Shown here: in pieces, positions 1 through 11,582 of the stretch
Layout: every line of letters begins with the position of its first letter
Position numbering within the stretch: position 1 is the stretch's first letter
Source of the DNA: Toxonevra muliebris
Lineage: Eukaryota > Arthropoda > Insecta > Diptera > Pallopteridae
Direction: 5' to 3'
Assembly (NCBI GenBank): GCA_963691655.1
Contig: CAVNUY010000008.1
Span: 62,001-126,000, forward strand
DNA length: 64,000 nucleotides
Notes under the pieces: generated by a model
What the model was told of the DNA's origin: nothing
The model's input: the letters and a program-made list of their open reading frames with translations, nothing else
The model's database searches: none
Position numbers and translations under genes: made by a program

Positions 1-199
1 TTTTTCCATACAAAATCCCAAACCTATTGTAAAACATCCTTAAAAGTCACGGTTTTCGGAGTAGCGCATCCAGGTTTCTCAAATTTAAATTTTTTTTTAA
101 TTTTAATTGGTTTTTAGCACCTTATTTTCATATTCTGCTGTCACAATTAAGATCTGAAATACTTTAGCAAAATGTATGGAGCAAATAAGCCATCTAATG
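1..199. repeat. Right end of a TA-flanked MITE, cut by window edge
   Basis: The segment ends in CATCTAATG followed by TA (200-201). Its last ~110 bases match, with small differences, the inverted-repeat arms of the complete copy at 35895-36527. It interrupts the hAT transposase remnant that resumes at 202 exactly at a TA, so this is an insertion into an older hAT copy. The left part of the element lies outside the window. Confidence 0.75.
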
Positions 200-201
200 T
201 A

Positions 202-994
202 CACTTTATGAAAAAGAAATCGACTTCAGTGCTAAGCAAAGCTTTAAGTCCACCTACATCACCAGCCATAACGTTAGCCCCATATGTTGCTAAACCGATC
301 AAATTTTTTAGAGGAATGTTCCACGTAGAAAAAAAATCTTTTATTAAATTAAAAATAGAAACTGCGTCTGCTTAAGTGAGTTCCAATAGCGCGATAAACC
401 GATCTTGAACGGCACGAGCATTGTCTACGTACCGCGCAACTAAAACAATGCATTTAGTCATCGAAACATCCGTGGTTTCGTCCACAATTAAAGAAAACTT
501 CTTGTTTTTTAAAGTTGATATTTCTTTTTGACTTGCCTGCTTAGCAATATAATCAGCTACCTGAGCTGACTTCATCCTTCCACATTTGAGGAGTTTTGCT
601 ATTGAGGAATCCGGGCAACATTCCACCAATAAAGCTGGCAGATAGTCCATAAGCAAAAACGGTAGGTTATGAGTTATGCAAAACATAACAAGCGTAAATT
701 CGGCGTCTCTAACTTGCTGACTTTGTTTTTGTTTCTCGACATTTAAGAATTTCTCCATGGTAAATTGTTTTTTTGTGACTCATAATTTTGGACATGTAGA
801 GTGGTTTTCTCGTGTGAATTTAAATGGCTGCAATGATTAACTAAAGGCTTGGAGCAAGCAATACAAAATGCGGATCCATCCTTTTCCCGCAGCCAGTCAA
901 ATGAAGTTAACCATTCTGAACGAAACCTCCTCTTTGCATTTTGTTGTTTGCTTTTTGCATTACTGCAAAGGAATCGTATACATGAAAAACTCAA
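202..994 (-). pseudogene. hAT-family transposase remnant (BED finger type)
   Basis: Read on the minus strand, this starts with a BED-type zinc finger (FCIACSKPL, then SHLNSHEKTTLH). A hAT N-terminal region follows, then FSLIVDETTDVS, the block carrying the first catalytic Asp of hAT transposases, and then IPLKNLIGLATYGANVM. This order is typical of insect and vertebrate ZBED/SCAND3-like hAT proteins. The frame shifts once where the first segment (stop at 743) meets the second (start 758). A further in-frame stop lies at 372, although hAT homology continues to about 202. There the copy is broken by the MITE at the window start, so the catalytic C-terminal half and dimerisation domain are missing. 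It cannot encode a working enzyme. Family assignment is from remembered motifs. Confidence 0.8.
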
Positions 995-2980
995 ATTTGA
1001 AGTACAAGCATATGAAAATTAATTATTACCTGCAAGAAGCACTGTTGTTGTCCGGCTCGGGCAGTTTTCTGCTGATAAATCTAAATAATAAATGTTTTGA
1101 CACTTAGTTTATAACGTAAGTGGATGAATCTACTTACTTGTCCATTAATTATTCCGAATTTATTTTAAGCAAAAATAATTTTCATAATTCGTTACAAAAT
1201 GCGCGCGTTTTATCTGCGCTTGGTTTTTGACATTTGCTTTTTACTCTTTCGTTTTTGTTTTTGATACTGTTTCACGTAATTCGCATGAACACAGAGACCA
1301 TGCACATCTTGGTAAAGACAGGGCTAGCAAAAGTTTATGTAAAGCCCATATATGCTTCGTAGGCATACTTTACAAATTTACTAGCAAAGAATGCACCAAC
1401 AAATAAATAAATATTTTATATTTGTAGTGAAAAATAAAAAACAAAATATTCGATTTCCATAAAATATCAATTCTGCCAAAACCTACCAAAATAAAATTTA
1501 ACCTACCAAGAGGAAAAACACCTACCAAATTTGGTAGGAAAAGCCCAAAACGGCAACGCTGACCAAAACTTTGTATGGAGAACATTTTTGGTATATTCGT
1601 CTCTTTCTTACATTTTCTATGCAACTAAATTTGTAAAAATAAAGAAATAACTTACTTCAAATTGAACACCATGGTTGCATGAAAGGAGCACATTTTTCCT
1701 AATTTTGGGGAAAATTTACTTAAACGAGAGAAATTTTCGTGGATTCAAATTGAGGAAACTTTTTCATTGTTTTAGAGGTGGGTATTTTTCTGGGTGTACC
1801 AGGTTTATATCAACTCGCTTTCGATTGTGTCTGTCTGTTCGGTAGTAATTTTGCAATCGAAAACTTCCCGATGAGGTAGAGACTTGAAATTTTAAATATA
1901 GTTCAGAACTGGATGGCTATACAATATGAAATATCTAAAATATATAGGGGAGAATTTTTGGCTTTCACTAACACAATTTCAAAATTTTACACGGTCTAGT
2001 TTTAGAAATAATGATAAACAAAGACTGCCTGATTGAGTAGTTCAAATTTGTATATCTTACTCTCTTCTGCCCAGTTAACTCTTTACGGTAGGTAGGGTAA
2101 AAACTGCCCCAGTTTTTATTTTTTTATGCATAGTGTGATATATTTTAACCCACCTCGAAAAGTTGAAATTACTTATAGTCACACAGTTTTTTATTTACAG
2201 TTTATCATTCAGTTGTCAATGCTATAAACCAAAAAAAATTCTGTGCAACTGGAGTTTTTGTATAGGAAACGCGTAAAAAAGCAAATCAAAAATGTTGACC
2301 AATAAAAGTGTTCGATTTGTAAAAGAAGCCTCATATATAAGACTCAGGTAGTTTTTTCCCATCGCCCTTAAGAAACTCATAGAAGCTTTCTCATACAGAC
2401 TATCTGAAATTTTTTTTAGCACTACCAGTAATATCACTGACTATTTAACCGGTAGTGTTCTCGCAGGGTACTGTATAGAAGTTTCCAACAACCCTGTCTG
2501 GCAGAGAAGAAATCTTGTACTTGATGTTAATAAACTCATATTGAAAGCTGATAAAATTTGATTCCCGGTTGGTAAAAGCCTTAGGGTGACTGCCAGTTGC
2601 TGATCTGGTGGTATAGTATTTCCTAATATTTGTCTGACATTTTTCTACGTCGTTCTTGATTAAGCGGAGGATTTGTTGGAACTGCACATCCGTCATTCCC
2701 AAATAATTCCTGAAACACCACCGATCGCATTTAAGCTGTTTTGTAAGGAATGCAAAAAATCCTGTATCTCTTCTATTCCGCTATTTTACTACACTTATTG
2801 CTCCTTGTGCCTTGCAATTGCCACATATTCCCATTTGCATTATTTATTATTAACATTGTTTATTTCGCTTTCCATCTTTATCAAACTTTTTGCACTTTAA
2901 AGTGTGTTACCATAGCGTACAAAATTGCACTTAACAGAAAAGTACATTTCGACAAAAAGCAACTCTGCAACGAGCTGAAT
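995..2980. other. AT-rich stretch without a convincing gene
   Basis: The open frames here are short and have no family I recognise. The longest (2445-2702, minus strand, beginning MGMTDVQFQQILRLI) faintly resembles the start of a retroelement gag but has nothing else around it. No termini or long repeats were recognised in this stretch. Confidence 0.5.
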
Positions 2981-2988
2981 GTAACCAC

Positions 2989-3277
2989 CAGTGTGGCCAA
3001 CTTTTATTTTCAAAATCCGCTAAAATGAAGAATAAAACGCGTATTTTCTTAAAAAACAGTTAAATTTTTTCCCTTATAAAAGTGCGAGAAAACTCAATAC
3101 ATTTAAACGTTTTTACTAATACAAGCAAATACTGATACTGATCAATGAAAATTTCTTCGATTTTTCGAAGATATTTTAAATTGAAAAAACGAACTGAGCG
3201 CTAAATCACTTTTTTCCGCGTTTTATTTTTCAAAAAGCACTAAAATCAGCGGGAAAAGTGCTGAGGTGGCCACACTG
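2989..3277 (+). mobile_element. 289-bp MITE with CAGTGTGGCC ends and 8-bp target duplication
   Basis: It begins CAGTGTGGCC and ends GGCCACACTG, and is flanked by a perfect 8-bp direct repeat GTAACCAC (2981-2988 and 3278-3285). Inside each end the two sides differ: a left type with AATCCGCTAAAATGAAG and a right type with CAGCGGGAAAAGTGCTGAG. The same two end types occur at 35379 and 25402, at the limits of the large inverted-repeat element. This MITE is therefore probably an internally deleted relative of that element. An 8-bp duplication fits the hAT or P superfamilies. No coding capacity. Confidence 0.85.
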
Positions 3278-3429
3278 GTAACCACCTCGACCGAGCACGG
3301 GAGAAAATGTTTTGTGTTCGCCAAATACTGATCACCAATATAACCAGGCACTTATGAAAATATTCCCATTCAACTAACAGAGTTGAGTTTGCAATATGTA
3401 TTAATGCACTTTATCCATTTATTATCACA

Positions 3430-3450
3430 CTAGCTGGGCTCTGCCCAGCT
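3430..3450 (-). terminator. Helitron 3' hairpin and CTAG end
   Basis: An 8-bp perfect stem (AGCTGGGC, 3-nt loop, GCCCAGCT) abuts the CTAG terminus. Helitron 3' hairpins are thought to signal the end of rolling-circle transfer. The equivalent hairpin is deleted in copy B. Confidence 0.75.
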
Positions 3451-3777
3451 ACGCTGTCCGGGTCTGGAAAAATAGGGTGCGTGGCAGCCCCAACCTAATC
3501 TAATTATTTAACTTTTTGAATATCTTTTGCTTTGATTAGAGATTTTTTTTAGACACCGAAATTATATTTTTAATAGGTATATTTTATTATAAATTTTTTT
3601 TAGTTTAAATTTGTTCGGTAGGATTAACATTTGACAAAAATACATTTTTTTTATATTGGTCTTTTGATAGTTTTTGTCTAATAAAAAAAATATATATTAG
3701 CAAATAAATAAATAAAACTAAATAGATAAAAAATAATTAAATAATTCATTAGTTATAGTTTCAACACTATGTAAATG

Positions 3778-4498
3778 TTAAATAATGTTTTTATATTTTT
3801 TATGATAAGTAGACATGAAAGTACCCTGGCGTATTCCTTTGGCGCCGAATGACGTCATTTGAAATAAGGTGTTATACTTTCTAATATTTTTTTGAAAGTG
3901 CGAAGATAACAGATGTGCCCCTGTCAATAGGTTTTTTATTGTTTCTGGTGGCTCTTGAATTTGAGGGAGAATTTCTTTGCCAGCAGCACAGCACATACCA
4001 TTAGATTCATCAAACCATTTTTTTGCTAAGCATCTAGAGCACGTCTTATTCATGCCCCCAATTTGTACATTTTTTTGCTGAGAATATTCAAAATTTGGGT
4101 TATATCTAAAAGCCGACCTACTACCCATGACAGAATTTCGACTTTGCGCTCTAGATATAGATGTTATTTGTCTCTGCGTAGCAAGCCTCTGCTCACGTTC
4201 AAAACTGGATTCCTTAGTGTGAATTTGCAATTTACGAATTGGATTATTTTTAAGTCTTTGTAAGCGTTTAGGGCCAGATTCTTCGCGCGTATTCGAGATG
4301 AATATTGTCTAAAATTTTCAAAACGCTGTGAATGCTCTGGGCTAGACTCTCGGATACAACGTACTTTATATACTCTTGACGACGATGTATTTCTAGAAAG
4401 TTCTGGTTTTCTTTTTGACATTTTTCGTTATAAGAAATTAATTCGTTGGGTGTACGATTGACAAATATGTATACATATACTTGAGAGTATAATCTCAA
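3778..4498 (-). pseudogene. Helitron Rep/helicase N-terminal fragment
   Basis: Three overlapping frames join into the Helitron replicase N-terminus. It has an Arg/Glu-rich leader, SISRAQSR, then AFRYNPNFEYS, a Cys pair CSRCLAKKW with CCAAGKEILPQ (zinc-binding), and YNTLFQMTSFGAKG. This is the conserved start of the Helitron helicase-like N-terminal domain. The homology stops soon after GTFMSTY, before the HUH nuclease and helicase motifs, and at least two frameshifts separate the pieces. It is a nonfunctional remnant kept inside the non-autonomous Helitron. The same fragment occurs in copy B with matching truncation, so it predates the split of the two copies. Confidence 0.8.
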
Positions 4499-6130
4499 CT
4501 ACAACAACGAAATAAACAAAAACATTATTTCAACATTTGTTTACAAAAAAACTATGATTTGGTATGAGCCTACTTACAACGCAAATACCTTCCTATTTAA
4601 GGTTTCTTTTATGATCCAATAAAATCGCAATGTTACTTATTATTCGGAATACTATTTATAAATTTTTTCAATTAAGTTCAGCAACACATTAATTATTCAC
4701 GAAATAAAATAAGGTAATCAGCTGTTTTCATTTCCCAGCAGCCAAACAGCATTGCCAGATGTAAATAAACATTGAAAAACTGCAAACATTTATATACGAA
4801 AATTCATATATGCATATATACACATAAAGAAAAAACGAAACCGGTTTGATTGACAAATGTACAAATGTCATTCAAACTATTCTACTGATTGTTTATTTGA
4901 TATTCATCTCGTTAGCATTTACAAATAGAATGGAGTTCGTAAGATTTTCACATTAAAATAAAGTTTTATTGTCACTGGAATTTCATTTTATGCTTGGATA
5001 TGTATAAAACATGCATTTGACGTCAGATTTTTAAACAGCGCAATGGCCGAGATGGCTAATGTGCAAGTTTGATGTTTTTATTAAATGTTAGCCAAGAGAA
5101 AACTTTTTTTTACAATTTTTTAACACACATTTTTTTTCTTAAATTAAAACACCCACATAATAAGGCAACCTTTTTTCATAGTTAAACACAAATTGTATTT
5201 TAACTAAACTATACGCATTTACAACTTTGCATTTCATATGGACTTAAATTGTAGTTAATAAAAAAAAGAATGAAAATGTTGAATACATTTACTGGCACAA
5301 AAGATCTTTTAGGTCGCAGTGCCTGCCTGGTTGGGCTCCTCTAATACTAATAATAATAATACTGTAGACATGCTAAATGTTTTTCTTTTTAAGAACCTGT
5401 TTTGCCCAATCTCTTTCTTGAAATCTTAAGAAGATACAAAAATTTATAGTGGACGTTATCACACACGCATGAACTCCAAGAATCCCAGAATTTATTTTTT
5501 TCTTAATTTATATGGCTATACATAAATCATAAATATTAATATAAACGAATTTACAATGAAAAAATAAATAAACAGTATATTTTTATATTCAGGTAATGCG
5601 TCTGAATCATGAAAATATAATATTGCATTTTATGCCTGATTTCCATTTTAACAACAGTTTATGGCCGACACATTCATTTTTTGTTTTGGTTTTTAGCATT
5701 GCATTTATTAACGTTATACCGACATCAGGGCGATAGGGTATGACAATCCCCAGAGCCTATATTTACTGAAATAATTTCTGTATCGGTCAAACTCTTATAA
5801 TTTTCGTTGGTAGAACCTTTGCATAACAATCCTCTCAAGAAAATTTAGCTATACATATGCAACCTGAGTGTTACCAGTTCCGCGTGCTCTTGTAAAAATT
5901 CGATGGGATATGACATCTCCACAGCAAAAATAATGAAACTTTTTGTGTAAATATTTTTGAATGCATATTCAAATTCGAATAATTTTTATTTTGTTTAAAA
6001 ATCGTTTGAACATGAAATGTTTTTATGTTATTTATACCCTTTGTGTATTTGCATGTTGTATATTTAGTTTTGTATTTACTTTTTGTCGATAAAAAAAAAA
6101 TAATTTGTATAAAAAAAAAAAATTTATTTG

Positions 6131-6207
6131 GTTGGATTCGAACCCATGCCTCACAAAACTCCTTCCTACATTCATATCTTTAACTACCACTCTTACCAAC
6201 TGATCCA
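6131..6207 (-). other. tRNA-like segment (SINE head or tRNA pseudogene) in Helitron A
   Basis: On the minus strand the sequence carries an A-box-like GGATCAGTTGGTAAGAGTGG and a near-perfect B box GGGTTCGAATCC, about 50 bases apart, as in a pol III tRNA gene. Copy B of the Helitron keeps the B box, but its A box is cut by a 302-bp deletion. I could not fold a clean cloverleaf, so a functional tRNA is unlikely. Confidence 0.45.
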
Positions 6208-6685
6208 CACATGAACATGAAATAAAGTGATGAAATTATATTAATATGTAGTTACATTCATGCAAATGAGAAAAAAAATAAAACACAAAGCTCTCAAACT
6301 CTCACGCATTCTGTTCTTTTTTGTGTTTGTGCAAAAACAAATGCAAGGGAAATGAAATTTTTACTATAATAATGCATTTTGCAGACAAAGTATTAATTTT
6401 AGAAATAAGCCGCCGCTGACTTTTATGTGGCAAACAATGAGGTCTACAATCCTTTCATACATCATTTTAATGCATCTTTTATACTTCCTAAGTTATACCA
6501 CTTCAAGCATTTATTTTGTATGGGAGGTGCCACACCCAATTGTTTTATTGAAATAAAATATAGCCTATGTTCAAACGGGGAACCCCACGATCACAATACT
6601 GCAAAAAATTTTAAAATCGGGTCAGTAGTTCATGAGATTACCCCAATAATACATCCAAACTTTACTAAATTATTAATAGTATAGA

Positions 6686-7711
6686 TGTAGGTAGCACTGA
6701 AACATTCATGTAAATTTTTGCGACAAAATTGCCTCGTAAACTTTCAAGTTTTACGCGAGGCATTTTGGAGCTTAAATGAGGACTCTTAATATGTTTGCAT
6801 TAACAATTGAAGCTTTCTGCGATGCACTTTTATCTTCGTGCTAAATAGCTCGTCTATCATTTTAATTCACCTCGTATTCAACGATATATTTCGCAATAAT
6901 TAAAATTTTCACCGACATACTAGAAATAAACAATGAACTGCCAAACGAAACCATAATCGAAACCAGCCTTACAATGTTGCAGTTTCGTTCGAAACCATTT
7001 GCCGAAACTACGCAATTTCGGCTTAGAGGAAACATAGTACAAGTAGATTTAAACAAGATTAAAAAACGTCGTGCGATGGTACAGCTACCGCTTTTCAAAA
7101 TTAAAATGCATATACTCGTATGAAATGGCTCAGAATTTCAATGGCGACGTTTGTACAGCCGACAGCAGCTGTTCACGTAACCGTCGACCGCTTTACCGTC
7201 GTACGACGCAATTGTGTTTTAGGCTTAATTTTGGTCATTTTTTTGATAAAATTAAAAACCCACTCTGATACAAACGTTGGCTAGGTACAGTAGCATTCAC
7301 GGATCATGCGCTGTAATAATTTCATTAGGGTGATTTTTTCTTTCAAATTGTTTTCGATATTCATTCAAGAATATTAAAATGACAGTAAAAATGTTGTAGT
7401 TCTCATAAAAATTATTAAAAATTGATATTGAAAACATAAAATAATTTTAGAAAACTTTAAACAAATAAAAATTCTGTTTGGAAGGTTTTTAATTAAAGTT
7501 ACAGATAAATGGTAATGGTACTTTAAATTGTTTTTCTACTGTGAGATATCCAAAATTTGTTCTTTAATGCAAGGTACTTTTTCCGGAGTTATAAGAAGTG
7601 GGCTGCATTAAACAATACCACAGAGTACTTAAACTGAAAATGTGACATTTCCACGAATGTTATTATATATGTAAAAAATTCAGCAGATGGACGTAAAGCT
7701 CAAACAACTTA
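6686..7711. other. Region upstream of the BTB-Psq gene, no gene seen
   Basis: The short open frames here lack recognisable domains. The stretch would hold the 5' UTR and possibly the promoter of the BTB-Psq gene. No convincing TATA box, initiator or downstream element could be picked out. An in-frame stop at 7694 limits the coding start. Confidence 0.4.
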
Positions 7712-7804
7712 ATGAAAATGTCATTTACACGCACTAAGAGTACCACACAATTATTTGTACGCTCGAATATACATATGACCAACTTAAATGTTGCTTTGAG
7801 AAAG
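7712..7804 (+). CDS. BTB-Psq gene, coding exon 1
   Basis: The first in-frame Met after the stop at 7694 gives a 31-residue exon, with a second Met two codons on. It ends in a strong donor (AAAG|GTAAGT) in phase 0. Joined to the next exon it reads QLFVRSNIHMTNLNVALRK then HLHLQKFVDVTLSCEG. This aligns with the N-terminal strand and first helix of insect BTB domains, where the usual form is QxFCLRWNNxxxNLxxxFxxLL, although here the WNN motif is replaced by RSN. That fit across the junction is the main reason to accept such a short exon. The protein is expected to be nuclear. Confidence 0.75.
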
Positions 7805-8025
7805 GTAAGTTTTAATCGAAGCGGCAGAAGTAAATATATTTATTTTTATTGCATTAGCTTTCTGAAATGTTGAAAAATTAAAGCCAAATATTATATTTTG
7901 CCATTTTCATAAAATTTTAATGGCAGTTTTACGACTATATTAGCATATGTTTGAGAAATTTTTGTTTTAATAATCATATGAAAACGAAGTTTGCTAATAT
8001 TAAAAAAAAAAATATTTTTTTTTAG

Positions 8026-8607
8026 CATTTACATTTGCAAAAATTCGTTGACGTTACACTCTCTTGTGAGGGAAGAAAATTTAAATGTCATCGTTTGATC
8101 TTGGCTGCAGCATCACCGCTTTTCGAAAACCTTTTTCTTGATAATCCAACACAAAACCCGATTGTGATTATACCGTTTGGTATCAAACCATGGACACTCC
8201 AAACCCTAATCGAGTTTATGTACAAAGGACATGTAAATGTGTCACAGTGCGGTTTGAAAGATCTAGTGCGAGGCGCTGAGCTTTTGCAGGTAACGGGACT
8301 AGAGAATGCACGCAATGAATTTGACATATATTGTAACAACGATTACAACAAAAATAGCAGTAATAATGCACACAATGTTTTACAAGCCGACAACAATTGC
8401 GACAATTTAACAACCCCTGATGATACAAATAATGATGACGATAATAATAATTATGAAGACGATGACATTGGAGGGACAGCTTGTGAAGATGGTATAAGTA
8501 ACGAAGCACAATGCAATATTTATAAGAACGCTGAAAAGGTGAAGAGTAGAGGCAAGTTAAGGGTAAGAATTAAGTATGGGAATTTGAAGCATGAGTGGAA
8601 AAAATAA
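8026..8607 (+). CDS. BTB-Psq gene, exon 2: BTB/POZ domain
   Basis: The exon starts after a T-rich acceptor (TTTTAG|CAT) in phase 0 with exon 1. It carries the BTB core: FVDVTLSCEGRKFKCHRLIL, ASPLFENLFLDNPTQNPIVI, LIEFMYKGHVNVSQ and ELLQVTGL. BTB domains mediate homodimerisation and co-repressor binding in nuclear factors. An Asn/Asp-rich linker follows. The frame stays open to a stop at 8605, where an AATAAA overlaps, so a BTB-only product is possible. To reach exon 3 in frame, a donor at 8492 (G|GTATAAGT, phase 1) joins exactly to the acceptor at 20009. A better-looking donor at 8563 (AGG|GTAAGA, phase 0) has no matching acceptor that I can find. The exact family member is not recognised. 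Confidence 0.85.
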   Translation, partial: HLHLQKFVDVTLSCEGRKFKCHRLILAAASPLFENLFLDNPTQNPIVIIPFGIKPWTLQTLIEFMYKGHVNVSQCGLKDLVRGAELLQVTGLENARNEFDIYCNNDYNKNSSNNAHNVLQADNNCDNLTTPDDTNNDDDNNNYEDDDIGGTACEDGISNEAQCNIYKNAEKVKSRGKLRVRIKYGNLKHEWKK

Positions 8608-9240
8608 AACAAAGTTTAGATATACATAAGTGAGTGTTTTGGGTTTAAAGACAAGAAAAAGAGCAATAAACTTATTAACATATTTTGTAAAGTGACTATC
8701 ACAAGTGATAAAAAGTTTTATAGAAAAAGAATAATTGAAATAAATAGGGTTTAATGAACTATAATGCCAAAAGAATAACAGAAGTCATAAAACAAATAGA
8801 TCAGACGGTTGTTTCGGAACCCACGACGGTTCCTGATTAAAGATTTTTTTGATAGCTTCTTTATTTCAGCAATCTATATAATCATTCAATAACACAGTGC
8901 AACAAAAATTTTATGCGCGAGAACGGTTTTATAGTAATTTAGAGTTGCTTATCGCGACTCCGTACTCAGTTTTTCTCTATCATATTTAGTTCTCCCACAA
9001 TATAAACCTGAAGTCGGAAAAATGTGGTCTTCAGGGGCTATTATGAAATTTCTTTATTTCAACAGATACGAATTTGATGTTTGAAGCAAAGTTGCTAAGC
9101 ACAAAGAAATAAATAGTTTTTGGGTATACACTTTTTCTCCATCTCCTACTCTTCCTTTTGAAAATGGGGTTTTAAGAAACCTCTTTTGATAAAAGGCCGA
9201 TAAAGTTGAGAAAACTATTATACGGTCTTTGGAGAAAATG
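8608..9240. repeat. Start of intron 2: dispersed repeat copy 1 and possible inverted-repeat end
   Basis: 8930-9190 matches 15130-15316 plus 19497-19560 (shared text such as GTCTTCAGGGGCTATTA and AAGCACAAAGAAATAAA). At 8802 the sequence GATCAGACGGTTGTTTCGG is an imperfect inverted partner of CCGAAACGGCCGTCTGATTT, which recurs in every unit of the tandem array. An inverted-repeat element of about 700 bp may therefore have seeded the array. No coding. Confidence 0.5.
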
Positions 9241-11582
9241 TACTAGACTTTGAAATAACGAACTGTTATGCAGACTAGCTACAATGGGAAAAAAACAACA
9301 ACATAAGTGTATAGAACGGTAGTGGTAGTTTCTTTCAATATCTCTATTCAGTGAAGATATTTGGAATCAAATCCGTAATTCTGGGTTATGATTTCAAATA
9401 TTAGTAGCTTATATAGGATATTGAAAGATTAAGAACTATCACTAAGATCACTGATGAGGAATTGTGGCGGATTCCGAAACGGCCGTCTGATTTGCCCGTC
9501 TCTATATACATTGTTGTTGTGAAGACTACATTTGTTCATTAACCTGTTTATATATAACTTCAAATAACGAAATTGACATGAACTTAAGTCATGACTTTGA
9601 AAATTAACCTCTAGATTTAATTTTCATAGTCTCCTAAAAAACTATCATGAACTGATCGAATGGGGACCGTTCAGAAAAAATGACACCTAGAATCATTTTC
9701 TCACAAACACACACACTCTCCCGTGTACTAGACTTTGAAATAACGAACTGTTATGCAGACTAGCTACAATGGGAAAAAAAACAACAACATAAGTGTATAG
9801 AACGGTAGTGGTAGTTTCTTTCAATATCTCTATTCAGTGAAGATATTTGGAATCAAATCCGTAATTCTGGGTTATGATTTCAAATATTAGTAGCTTATAT
9901 AGGATATTGAAAGATTAAGAACTATCACTAAGATCACTGATGAGGAATTGTGGCGGATTCCGAAACGGCCGTCTGATTTGCCCGTCTCTATATACATTGT
10001 TGTTGTGATGACTACATTTGTTCATTAACCTGTTTATATATAACTTCAAATAACGAAATTGACATGAACTTAAGTCATGACTTTGAAAATTAACCTCTAG
10101 ATTTAATTTTCATAGTCTCCTAAAAAACTATCATGAACTGATCGAATGGGGACCGTTCAGAAAAAATGACACCTAGAATCATTTTCTCACAAACACACAC
10201 ACTCTCCCGTGTACTAGACTTTGAAATAACGAACTGTTATGCAGACTAGCTACAATGGGAAAAAAACAACAACATAAGTGTATAGAACGGTAGTGGTAGT
10301 TTCTTTCAATATCTCTATTCAGTGAAGATATTTGGAATCAAATCCGTAATTCTGGGTTATGATTTCAAATATTAGTAGCTTATATAGGATATTGAAAGAT
10401 TAAGAACTATCACTAAGATCACTGATGAGGAATTGTGGCGGATTCCGAAACGGCCGTCTGATTTGCCCGTCTCTATATACATTGTTGTTGTGATGACTAC
10501 ATTTGTTCATTAACCTGTTTATATATAACTTCAAATAACGAAATTGACATGAACTTAAGTCATGACTTTGAAAATTAACCTCTAGATTTAATTTTCATAG
10601 TCTCCTAAAAAACTATCATGAACTGATCGAATGGGGACCGTTCAGAAAAAATGACACCTAGAATCATTTTCTCACAAACACACACACTCTCCCGTGTACT
10701 AGACTTTGAAATAACGAACTGTTATGCAGACTAGCTACAATGGGAAAAAAACAACAACATAAGTGTATAGAACGGTAGTGGTAGTTTCTTTCAATATCTC
10801 TATTCAGTGAAGATATTTGGAATCAAATCCGTAATTCTGGGTTATGATTTCAAATATTAGTAGCTTATATAGGATATTGAAAGATTAAGAACTATCACTA
10901 AGATCACTGATGAGGAATTGTGGCGGATTCCGAAACGGCCGTCTGATTTGCCCGTCTCTATATACATTGTTGTTGTGATGACTACATTTGTTCATTAACC
11001 TGTTTATATATAACTTCAAATAACGAAATTGACATGAACTTAAGTCATGACTTTGAAAATTAACCTCTAGATTTAATTTTCATAGTCTCCTAAAAAACTA
11101 TCATGAACTGATCGAATGGGGACCGTTCAGAAAAAATGACACCTAGAATCATTTTCTCACAAACACACACACTCTCCCGTGTACTAGACTTTGAAATAAC
11201 GAACTGTTATGCAGACTAGCTACAATGGGAAAAAAACAACAACATAAGTGTATAGAACGGTAGTGGTAGTTTCTTTCAATATCTCTATTCAGTGAAGATA
11301 TTTGGAATCAAATCCGTAATTCTGGGTTATGATTTCAAATATTAGTAGCTTATATAGGATATTGAAAGATTAAGAACTATCACTAAGATCACTGATGAGG
11401 AATTGTGGCGGATTCCGAAACGGCCGTCTGATTTGCCCGTCTCTATATACATTGTTGTTGTGATGACTACATTTGTTCATTAACCTGTTTATATATAACT
11501 TCAAATAACGAAATTGACATGAACTTAAGTCATGACTTTGAAAATTAACCTCTAGATTTAATTTTCATAGTCTCCTAAAAAA
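9241..11582 (+). repeat. Tandem array, 4.8 copies of a 485-bp unit
   Basis: Unit starts (TACTAGACTTTGAAATAACG) fall at 9241, 9726, 10212, 10697 and 11182, giving periods of 485, 486, 485 and 485. The last copy stops after about 400 bases. The copies are nearly identical: one A-run length change in unit 2 and an A/T change in unit 1 (GAAGACTAC versus GATGACTAC) are the only differences I saw. Each unit holds a CA-rich run and the GACGG/CCGTC half-repeat. The near identity implies recent expansion or homogenisation. Confidence 0.95.

Larger units (their letters stand above)
3430..6685 (-). mobile_element. Helitron copy A (non-autonomous, 3.26 kb)
   Basis: On the minus strand it starts TCTATACTATTAATA, matching the usual Helitron 5' end, and ends in a perfect stem AGCTGGGC/GCCCAGCT directly followed by CTAG. 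The flanking bases are A on the 5' side and T on the 3' side, the standard Helitron A|T target without duplication. Near its 3' end it carries only the N-terminal part of a Rep/helicase gene, so it must depend on another copy for movement. A tRNA-like segment sits near its 5' end. A second copy lies at 48784-54681. Confidence 0.85.

Noticed and set aside
2445..2702. Possible gag-like start MGMTDVQFQQILRLI
   Set aside because: 85 codons, no second domain, no knuckle, protease or LTR nearby; the resemblance is too weak to annotate.
8088..8509. Two minus-strand open frames over the BTB exon
   Set aside because: Shadows of the BTB reading frame; no domains, and Leu/His/Tyr-rich composition is explained by the complementary strand.
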